Shown: in pieces, positions 14,136 to 20,725 of the stretch
Layout: every line of letters starts with the position of its first letter
Position numbering within the stretch: position 1 is the stretch's first letter
DNA from: JBBSZK01 sp964354995
GTDB taxonomy: Archaea; Nanobdellota; Nanobdellia; Pacearchaeales; GW2011-AR1
Length of the DNA stretch: 24,294 bases
NCBI GenBank assembly: GCA_964354995.1
Contig: CAYHBQ010000011.1
Location: 1-24,294, forward strand
Direction of reading: 5' to 3'
Made by a program: the position numbers and the translations under genes
The notes under the pieces: model-generated
Database searches by the model: none
Seen by the model: the letters and a program-made list of their open reading frames with translations, nothing else
What the model was told of the DNA's origin: nothing

Positions 14136-17015
14136 ATGCAACCATTAAGCGGAACAGGATCGGGGGAAGGTGTCGGCGGGGTCGACCTTGTACGAGCGAG
14201 TGTTCAGCCCTCAAGCCAGACTCGCCCGCTGGTGCTTGAGCGATTTTTCACGTACGACGGAAAAAGTCCGTTTGAATATGATATTTACGGCAACCCTTTA
14301 TCGTGGGTTACGGAAGAGGTTAAGGTCACCGATGACATGGGGAAAGTTATTTTTGTTCAGCCGAACGTTAAACGCCCTGACTTTTGGTCGCCTCTCGCAA
14401 TTAAAGTTGTGGCGAGCAAATATTTCTGGGGAGATCAAGCGAAAGGCGAGCGCGAACATTCAGTTGAACAGCTTATTGGACGAGTTGCACGTTATACTGC
14501 TCGTCAGGCGCTGAAGCAAGGATATTTGGATTTAGCAGGTTCAGAACGTTTGCGCGATGAGGTTGCGGCAATCTGTCTTAGTCAAATGGCCGTGTTTAAT
14601 TCTCCCGTATGGTTTAATGCGGGAACTAACCAAGAATACGATCGCAATGCAGGTGGTGTGTCTGTCTGGAAGTGGGATGCTGCTACGGATAGTATCATTC
14701 ACGCCGAGCGGTCGGACGATCGGCCACAGTGCTCTGCATGTTTCATTCAGAGTATTGAAGACAATATGGACTCTATCATGGCTCTTCAACAATCAGAGGC
14801 TATGCTTTTCAAGGCAGGTTCAGGAACAGGTACTAATCGTTCTCCGCTCAGAAGTTCGAAAGAAAAGTTGACGGGTGGCGGTCGTGCCTCTGGTCCGGTT
14901 TCGTTTATGAAAGGATATGATGCGTATGCGGGCATCATCAAGTCCGGCGGAAAGACTCGTCGTGCGGCTAAGATGGAAATTCTCAATATTGATCATCCAG
15001 ACGTTATTGAATTCATTGAATCCAAGCAGAAAGAGGAGAAAAAAGCATGGGCCTTGATTGAACAAGGGTATAGTGGCGGGCTTAATGGGGAAGCGTATAG
15101 TTCTATTGCATTCCAGAATTGTAACATGTCGGTGCGTGCACCTGATAATTTTATGGATGCAGCTAAACATGACGGCGAATGGCAGACGCGGTTTGTAAGC
15201 ACCGCTAAACCCTGCGAAACGTTCAAGGCAAAAGAGATTATGCATAAGATAGCCGAAGGAACATGGATTTGCGGTGATCCGGGAATGCAGTTTGACACGA
15301 CAGTTAATACGTGGCACACGTGTAAGAACAGCGGACGCATTAATGCAAGTAATCCGTGCAGCGAATATATGTTCCTTGACGATAGCGCATGTAATCTTGC
15401 ATCCATAAATCTCATGCGATTTAGAACGGAAGAGGGCAAGTTTGATGTCGAGCGATTTAAGCGCGTTGTTCGTACGTTTTCACTCGCGATGGAGCTTTTT
15501 GTTGATGGCTCGAGTTATCCTACTGCTAAGATTGCTCGCAACTCACATGATTATCGACCCCTCGGATTGGGATATGCCAACCTTGGTGCACTCCTGATGA
15601 GTTTAGGTTTGCCATACGATTCTGATGAAGGTCGTGCAGTTGCCGCGGCTGTTACCGCGATTATGTGCGGTGAAGCGTATCGCATGTCCGCAGAGGTCGC
15701 GCACGCGGTGGGACCCTTCCCTGGATTTGCACGCAATCGCGAACCTATGCTTGAAGTTATGCGAATGCATCGAGATGCAGTCAAGAAGATTGAAGTCAAT
15801 AAGATACCTTCCGATTTACGATACCTCGTTAACGAGGCGTGGGACTGTTGGGATGACGCCGTACGCTTGGGTGAGATTTATGGATACCGTAATTCGCAAA
15901 TGACAGTACTTGCTCCGACGGGAACTATCGCGTTCATGATGGACTGCGATACAACCGGTGTTGAACCTGATATTGCGCTTGTGAAATACAAGGTGCTTGC
16001 GGGAGGAGGTATGCTCAAAATAGTCAATCGCTCGGTGCCCCTTGCACTCAAAACGCTTGGGTACAGTCCTGAAGCGATTCAGGCTATTGTTAATTACATT
16101 GATGCTAATGACACGATTGAAGGCGCTGCTGAACTTCGTGATGAGCACTTAGCGATATTTGATTGCGCGTTCAAGGCCGCGAAGGGAAAACGATATATTC
16201 ATCATCGTGGGCACATTAAGATGATGGGAGTTACGCAACCGTTTGTCTCAGGGGCGATTAGCAAGACAGTTAACATGCCCGAGCATACGACGGTTGATGA
16301 TATTGCTGAAACGTATGTATTTGCGTGGGAGCAGGGCTTGAAAGCAGTAGCGATTTACCGTGAAAACAGCAAGCGCAGTCAGCCACTTAACACACAAAAG
16401 ACCGAAGGAGAACGCGTAAAGAAAGAAGCGACCATAGAATCGATAAGTGAACGTAGGAGGCTGCCTCAGACGCGCAAATCAGTTACCCATAAGTTCGATA
16501 TTGCAGGGCACGAAGGGTACATCACCGTGGGGCTCTATGATGATGGCTCGCCTGGGGAGATTTTTGTTACGATGTCCAAGCAAGGATCGACGATTAGGGG
16601 GCTTATGGACTCGTGGGCTACTTCCGTTTCGCTTAATTTGCAATATGGGATTCCTGTCGATATCTTGTTCAATAAATTCCGATACTCAAAGTTTGAGCCT
16701 GCGGGATTTGTGAAAAATGTTAACGGTGGAGAACTTGATGAGAAAGCCGTTCGCATTCGGAATGCGAGTTCAATTGTTGACTATGTCGCTCAATTTATGC
16801 TCAATAATTTTGGTCCTGGTGCGGGAAAAGTTGAGTTCGAAATAAAAACTATGCCTGAGATTGAAACGCTTGAAGAACAAAAGACGATTAAAGATTTCGG
16901 ACTCAATGAAGGCATTGTCTGCCCGCTGTGTGGTGGACCTGCTAAACGCATTGGTAACTGTGCCGTTAAGTGTGATTCGTGCAACCAGACGACGCGTTCC
17001 GGATGCGGCGAATAA
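14136..17015 (+). CDS. nrdJ: Adenosylcobalamin-dependent ribonucleotide reductase (class II)
   Basis: This 959-residue enzyme reduces ribonucleotides to deoxyribonucleotides using a thiyl radical generated with coenzyme B12, so it needs no oxygen and no metal cofactor subunit. FNSPVWFNAGT (154-164) marks the N-terminal substrate region. The redox pair is probably C202 (QCSACF) and C419 (SACNLASINL). The thiyl cysteine is C408 in N406-P-C408-S-E410. PTGTIAFMMDCDTTG (around 593) is the conserved phosphate-binding loop. After a basic linker (around 755-785), a TSCPD-like domain contains DGSPGEIFVTMSKQGS and ends in a zinc-ribbon-like tail (C929, C932, C946, C949) and a terminal Cys957 that could pass electrons from thioredoxin. 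No ATP-cone is seen at the N-terminus. Thioredoxin follows 86 bases later. Confidence 0.97.
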   Translation: MQPLSGTGSGEGVGGVDLVRASVQPSSQTRPLVLERFFTYDGKSPFEYDIYGNPLSWVTEEVKVTDDMGKVIFVQPNVKRPDFWSPLAIKVVASKYFWGDQAKGEREHSVEQLIGRVARYTARQALKQGYLDLAGSERLRDEVAAICLSQMAVFNSPVWFNAGTNQEYDRNAGGVSVWKWDAATDSIIHAERSDDRPQCSACFIQSIEDNMDSIMALQQSEAMLFKAGSGTGTNRSPLRSSKEKLTGGGRASGPVSFMKGYDAYAGIIKSGGKTRRAAKMEILNIDHPDVIEFIESKQKEEKKAWALIEQGYSGGLNGEAYSSIAFQNCNMSVRAPDNFMDAAKHDGEWQTRFVSTAKPCETFKAKEIMHKIAEGTWICGDPGMQFDTTVNTWHTCKNSGRINASNPCSEYMFLDDSACNLASINLMRFRTEEGKFDVERFKRVVRTFSLAMELFVDGSSYPTAKIARNSHDYRPLGLGYANLGALLMSLGLPYDSDEGRAVAAAVTAIMCGEAYRMSAEVAHAVGPFPGFARNREPMLEVMRMHRDAVKKIEVNKIPSDLRYLVNEAWDCWDDAVRLGEIYGYRNSQMTVLAPTGTIAFMMDCDTTGVEPDIALVKYKVLAGGGMLKIVNRSVPLALKTLGYSPEAIQAIVNYIDANDTIEGAAELRDEHLAIFDCAFKAAKGKRYIHHRGHIKMMGVTQPFVSGAISKTVNMPEHTTVDDIAETYVFAWEQGLKAVAIYRENSKRSQPLNTQKTEGERVKKEATIESISERRRLPQTRKSVTHKFDIAGHEGYITVGLYDDGSPGEIFVTMSKQGSTIRGLMDSWATSVSLNLQYGIPVDILFNKFRYSKFEPAGFVKNVNGGELDEKAVRIRNASSIVDYVAQFMLNNFGPGAGKVEFEIKTMPEIETLEEQKTIKDFGLNEGIVCPLCGGPAKRIGNCAVKCDSCNQTTRSGCGE

Positions 17016-17101
17016 CTACTCCCTTTAGCGAAGATAATTGAAGATTTTTATCCGAACCCTATCGAACAAAGATTTATTAATCGTAGCACGTGAGTAGAAA
17101 G

Positions 17102-17413
17102 ATGATTAAGGAGCTTGACTCTGCGTCGTTTGATGCATTTATCTCCCAAGGAAACGCTATTGTTGATTTTCATGCCGAATGGTGTGGTCCATGCAAGATG
17201 ATGGAGCCCCAGTTCAAGAAAGCGGCTGAAAAGCTTAGCAAAATACACTTTGGGAAAGTTGATGTTGATGAGCAATATGAACTTGCGGGACGTTTCCGCG
17301 TGATGTCTATTCCGACCACGTTGTTTTTCAAGAAAGGTGAACTTGTGGATCGTCATACCGGTGCATTAACTTCTGACATGATTGAACGCAAGGCGCAAGA
17401 AAGTTTTTCTTAA
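17102..17413 (+). CDS. trxA: Thioredoxin
   Basis: This 103-residue cytoplasmic thioredoxin has the full active site WCGPC (27-31) and the cis-proline P71 in MSIPTTLFF. VDFHAEWCGPCKMMEPQF is typical. Its place just after nrdJ suggests that it re-reduces the class II reductase, as thioredoxins do. ATG 17102 is chosen because TTTATTAA (17073-17080) is centred 25 bases upstream; the in-frame GTG at 17090 would be only 13 bases away. It therefore has its own promoter and need not depend on the NrdR-controlled transcript. Confidence 0.95.
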   Translation: MIKELDSASFDAFISQGNAIVDFHAEWCGPCKMMEPQFKKAAEKLSKIHFGKVDVDEQYELAGRFRVMSIPTTLFFKKGELVDRHTGALTSDMIERKAQESFS

Positions 17414-17452
17414 AGCGAGCATTTAAAAATTAACTAAACTGTTTTTCGGTAC

Positions 17453-17584
17453 GGCTCCGTAGCTCAGCCCGGTTAGAGTACTGGACTTTTACAACAGAGC
17501 GATTTCCGTTGTCCCTCAAAAAGACAATGAAGAATCTTTGTTGAGGTAATCCAGGTGTCGCGGGTTCAAATCCCGTCGGGGCCA
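17453..17584 (+). tRNA. tRNA-Lys (TTT) with intron
   Basis: Acceptor stem GGCTCCG pairs with CGGGGCC, discriminator A at 17584, and no CCA is encoded. D arm GCTC/GAGT, anticodon stem CTGGA/TCCAG, T arm GCGGG-TTCAAAT-CCCGT. The anticodon TTT is at 17488-17490 and a 57-base intron follows position 37. The mature tRNA would be 75 bases. A TATA-like ATTTAAAAAT (17420-17429) lies about 28 bases upstream. Confidence 0.95.
17492..17548 (+). other. tRNA-Lys intron after position 37 with bulge-helix-bulge fold
   Basis: The fold is a canonical splicing-endonuclease substrate. The outer helix AACAGAG (17493-17499) pairs with CTTTGTT (17536-17542). A three-base bulge T-A-C holds the 5' cut after A37. 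The central four-pair helix joins CTTT (17486-17489) and GAGG (17543-17546). A second bulge T-A-A holds the 3' cut after 17548. This is the standard archaeal intron position. Confidence 0.85.
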
Positions 17585-17589
17585 TAACG

Positions 17590-17595
17590 TTTTTT
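17590..17595 (+). terminator. T-run terminator after tRNA-Lys
   Basis: Six T residues follow the tRNA directly, the usual archaeal termination signal. The rest of 17596-17714 is a convergent intergenic region with small hairpins (CAGAG/CTCTG at 17604-17618, AGGGT/ACCCT at 17662-17676, TGTG/CACA at 17676-17687) and a palindromic TATA-like TTTATAAG at 17656-17663. Confidence 0.5.
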
Positions 17596-17714
17596 GTACA
17601 TCACAGAGCGGGTCTCTGCCGAAAAACATAAGGTAAAATCTGGAGACTAGGGTGATTTATAAGGGTTGTCTACCCTGTGTTGGCACAAGTAGGCGCATTG
17701 TACGAATAGGAAAT

Positions 17715-19067
17715 TTACTCATCGTTGCCTCCTGCATACTTTTCCAGTAATGAAGTTAAACTATCTGATTCTGATGGGCGATTGGTATGTTGGTATAAAA
17801 TTTCTCTGAATTTTTTGAATCCACCGTGATACTTCTGAATAGCTGCCCCTAAAGACGATTGTCCAAGTTTGTTTATTGTCCATGTGCTAGGAAACTCGTC
17901 TAGACTATTTTCTTCCATAAGCTCTACTGCGGCAGCTACTGTAAATTCAAGATCTTTCCATTTACCTGTTTCTACTTGAAGTCCTTCTAATCCTTCTTTC
18001 TTTCTGAAAGAACTATAACTTCCATAGCATTTCCTTATTCCTCCAAGAAGAGAAGAGTATCCATTTTTATTCATCCAAACAGTAGAAGGTAAATTTCCTT
18101 CAAGTTCAGGATGTTGTCTAATCATAGCATCTACTTCATTGTGAACATTGCTCTTCTTCGAATAGTATCCCTTATATTTTATCTCAATTTCTATTCCCAG
18201 ACGTTTACGAACTGCATTCGCACCTCCAAATGCATGGGTAATGGAATTCGCTAGGCTTCCAAGCTTTTCTTTTTGAAGTTCTTGCTGTGTTGGAAAATGT
18301 CCAACTCTTTGGATCATCTTTTTCAAAACAGGACCTGCATTCTCCCAGTTGCTCCAATATCCGTTAGGCTTTTTACCATTTCTTTGACCCAAAGATTTTC
18401 TAATAGAAGGAATTCCACCATGGTGACGATTCACTGCATTGGTGAAACTAGCATATCCTAACCGATAAAGCTCTTGCCATCCAGGCAGTTCTTCTAAGTC
18501 TTCTTTTTCCATGATTCTTCTCGCCTCTTGGATAATGTAACGCCTGTTCTGAATTTTTGAAGAATCTATTCGTGTGACTTCTTCTCCTAGAGGCTTTCTA
18601 AGAGCATTCATCCCCCCATAATATTTGTGAACTGCCTGTGTAAATGCATTATACCCCAATTTCCTTAAAGTTGTTCCACCAGGTAATGCCTTGAACTTGT
18701 GTTTTCGTTTAATCTTTTTTGCTTCTTCCAAAACAACTTCTTTATCCCAATAATTCTTTGGTCTTTGTTGATGAGTATACCCTAATTCTTGTTTTATACT
18801 AGTAAGTCCTCCGTGATATTTACTAGCAGCCATAGCAACGCTCGACAAACCACTCTCACGCAATTCATCAACACTAGGAAAATGACCCAGTTTTCTTATT
18901 ACATTTTTTAATTCTCTATCGAGATTTTTTCTATCCTTCCAGTATTTTTTTGGTCTTTCTCTTAAATTACTTGTAACTTCACCCGCTAAAAACACATTTC
19001 TCCCTCCAGAGTAACTTTCAAGCATAGTTCCCAGTACAACTGACTCACGACTTCTTTTACTTATCAT
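17715..19067 (-). CDS. Six-repeat protein resembling homing-endonuclease-associated repeats
   Basis: This 450-residue basic protein has no signal peptide or membrane segment. Six repeats of about 62-68 residues begin near residues 42, 106, 169, 237, 301 and 369. Each has an aromatic start (YW or KW), a charged helix, a LPxxxxL or FPxxxEL turn, G-x-x-S or G-Y-x-(S/A) and AhxKYHGG followed by hRKxLG. The pattern resembles HNH_repeat (homing endonuclease-associated) modules that bind DNA, but no HNH, GIY-YIG or LAGLIDADG catalytic motif is present. Near the N-terminus (LGTMLESYSGG) and at the C-terminus (DSLTSLLEKYAGG) lie copies of a motif also ending the upstream protein. Its ATG overlaps that gene's stop (ATGA). 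The likely role is nucleic-acid binding (inference). Codons are AT-rich. Confidence 0.85.
   Translation of the reverse strand: MISKRSRESVVLGTMLESYSGGRNVFLAGEVTSNLRERPKKYWKDRKNLDRELKNVIRKLGHFPSVDELRESGLSSVAMAASKYHGGLTSIKQELGYTHQQRPKNYWDKEVVLEEAKKIKRKHKFKALPGGTTLRKLGYNAFTQAVHKYYGGMNALRKPLGEEVTRIDSSKIQNRRYIIQEARRIMEKEDLEELPGWQELYRLGYASFTNAVNRHHGGIPSIRKSLGQRNGKKPNGYWSNWENAGPVLKKMIQRVGHFPTQQELQKEKLGSLANSITHAFGGANAVRKRLGIEIEIKYKGYYSKKSNVHNEVDAMIRQHPELEGNLPSTVWMNKNGYSSLLGGIRKCYGSYSSFRKKEGLEGLQVETGKWKDLEFTVAAAVELMEENSLDEFPSTWTINKLGQSSLGAAIQKYHGGFKKFREILYQHTNRPSESDSLTSLLEKYAGGNDE
17731..17771. repeat. DNA-level copy A of the shared C-terminal tail
   Basis: This 41-base stretch encodes the DSLTSLLEKYAGG tail (minus strand). 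It matches 32 of 41 bases in copy B at 19077-19117, in the same frame, so the tail was probably copied or is under strong selection. Confidence 0.8.
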
Positions 19068-20725
19068 GAATTATCTCCTGCGTATTGTTCCAGTAACGAA
19101 CCTAAACTATCGATTTCAAGTTTATTTTCTAGAGGACTAAAAGAGAAACGGGTAATCCACTTATTAGATCCCCCTTTAGAATACCACGCTCGCTCTGATT
19201 TATCTGTGCTATTAAACAAACTTGAAGAATTGCGTTGGTCAAATTCGTGCGCTAAACCATATGCTTTCCATTCTTCAAAATTCTTGTAAGGCGGAGTTTC
19301 ATTGTGGCGCGTGAAATTGAATGCTTTAACCCATCCTTCTCTTTGGCCTTTACCATACCAAAAATTATGTAGGTCATCATCGCTCTTAATTAAAGAAATT
19401 GGACTAATTTTTTCAAAACCTTGTTCAATACCCCACTTTCTCCACTCGTCTTCGTTTTTCCAAGGACTTGTTCTTTTCTTTACCTTAAAATCAAATTGTT
19501 TGCCCCAACCACGGCTATATCCTATCTTATACCATCTTCTATCGTCTACATCTTTACTCTGGCTCACACTTATAGGGTTTAGCTTATCAAATCCTGCTTT
19601 AATACCGTGTTCTTCCCATGATTTAAAGTCTTTAAATTCTAAAGTAGATTTTTGCTTTCTATTTTCAAAAGGAAATTGCTTCAGCCACCCTTCGGAATTT
19701 CCCTTTGCATGCCATGACCGATCCTTTATACTACTGCTTTTAATTAGATGGGCCGAGATTCTTCCATCATATTTGTGAGCTAGTCCATAACTAGCCCATT
19801 CTTTATAGGTATTAAATTGCAGATTACTTCTTCCACTATTATTTATTTTTCTGCTAAATCCAAATTTACCGAGCCATTTCATCCTGGCACCTCGACAATA
19901 CCAAGAGCGTTCCTCTTTATCCTCACTGTCGGCTAAACTCGTTGAGTTCTTTTGATTATACCCTCTTCTCATGCCTTCTTGTTGCCAGGGTTCAAATTCT
20001 CTAAATACCGGCTTGTTTCCACCTTTAATTCGTTGAAACTTAAAATTGCGCAACCATTTCTCTTGCGCTCCCTTAATATACCAAGAGCGTTCATCATCAT
20101 TTGTACTTTTTGAGATGCTCTTTGAATTTCGCGAATTATAACCCTGTTCTATTCCATATTGTTTCCAGCTTTTTAGGGTATCAAGACCTGTACCTTTCCT
20201 TTTAAATTCGAATTCTTCCAACCAATCATTTTTCTGACCTTTTTGATACCATGCACGCTCTTTGATATCGCTACTATTGCTCAGACTTGTTGGAGTTCTT
20301 CCAACATATCCGGTCTTTACTCCGTATTGTTTCCATTCATCAGAATCATTAAACACAAGTCCGGAAGTCTCAAGTTTCCTATTAAACCTAAATTTTTGAA
20401 GCCACCCCTTAACAGATCCGCGATAATACCAATGTTTTCCTTCAGGATTTTCATCTACACTTGCAGCGTTCTTATTATTATAGCCCATTTCAATACCATA
20501 TTGCTTCCACTGCTTGAATGTAGTAAATCTCGGTTCTGGTCGCTTTTTCTTAAACTCAAATCCCGAAAGCCATCTTTGTCTATTTCCAGAGCCGTACCAT
20601 GATTTTTCATCAGAGTTTGAGCTTAAGTAAAGACTAGATGGATTTCGTTCATTATAACCTCTCTCCACTCCGTAAGACTTCCATGATTCAATGTCGGGCC
20701 ATCTACCTTTGCCTTTTATACCCAT
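19064..20725 (-). CDS. Nine-repeat Trp/Tyr-rich basic protein
   Basis: This 553-residue protein consists almost entirely of nine tandem repeats of about 55-62 residues. The consensus is F-x-x-(F/W)-x-x-W-K-x-Y-G-I-x-x-GY-(N/D)-x-(R/K)-N-x-x-S-(L/I), then S-x-D-x-x-E-R-(S/A)-W-Y-x-(K/R)-G, then W-L-x-x-F-x-F-x-R-K. It is basic and aromatic, without signal peptide or membrane segment, and suggests nucleic-acid or protein-scaffold binding. I do not recognise a named family; a distant likeness to the plant and bacterial 'integrase repeat unit' (Trp-Tyr spacing) is possible but weak. It ends in DSLGSLLEQYAGDN, nearly the same as the next protein. Its ATG overlaps the helicase stop by one base, so translation is coupled. 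Confidence 0.85.
   Translation of the reverse strand: MGIKGKGRWPDIESWKSYGVERGYNERNPSSLYLSSNSDEKSWYGSGNRQRWLSGFEFKKKRPEPRFTTFKQWKQYGIEMGYNNKNAASVDENPEGKHWYYRGSVKGWLQKFRFNRKLETSGLVFNDSDEWKQYGVKTGYVGRTPTSLSNSSDIKERAWYQKGQKNDWLEEFEFKRKGTGLDTLKSWKQYGIEQGYNSRNSKSISKSTNDDERSWYIKGAQEKWLRNFKFQRIKGGNKPVFREFEPWQQEGMRRGYNQKNSTSLADSEDKEERSWYCRGARMKWLGKFGFSRKINNSGRSNLQFNTYKEWASYGLAHKYDGRISAHLIKSSSIKDRSWHAKGNSEGWLKQFPFENRKQKSTLEFKDFKSWEEHGIKAGFDKLNPISVSQSKDVDDRRWYKIGYSRGWGKQFDFKVKKRTSPWKNEDEWRKWGIEQGFEKISPISLIKSDDDLHNFWYGKGQREGWVKAFNFTRHNETPPYKNFEEWKAYGLAHEFDQRNSSSLFNSTDKSERAWYSKGGSNKWITRFSFSPLENKLEIDSLGSLLEQYAGDNS
19077..19117. repeat. DNA-level copy B of the shared C-terminal tail
   Basis: This stretch encodes DSLGSLLEQYAG (minus strand) at the end of the nine-repeat protein. 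It is 32/41 identical to copy A at 17731-17771. A third, more diverged protein-level copy lies at about 19000-19037 near the N-terminus of the six-repeat protein. Confidence 0.8.
19150..20700 (-). repeat. Nine tandem coding repeats of about 170-190 bases
   Basis: Diverged direct repeats in the coding frame of the 553-residue protein, visible on the plus strand as recurring TACCA(C/T)G or TACCAAGAGCG units (WY codons) and GTTTCCA or CTTCCA units (W-K codons). They are too long, too diverged and too coding to be a CRISPR array. Confidence 0.85.

Noticed and set aside
14820..15439. Long minus-strand frames inside nrdJ
   Set aside because: They lie opposite a strongly conserved ribonucleotide reductase and are shadows of its codons.
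14136..17015. Intein in nrdJ
   Set aside because: Ribonucleotide reductases often carry inteins, but the conserved blocks follow each other at normal spacing and no splicing motifs are seen.
19302..20602. Plus-strand frames opposite the nine-repeat gene
   Set aside because: They mirror the repeated codons of the minus-strand gene and are low in charged residues, as antisense frames often are.
19150..20700. Possible CRISPR array from regularly spaced repeats
   Set aside because: Units are about 170-190 bases, diverged, and keep one reading frame; no short identical repeats with unique spacers and no cas genes.
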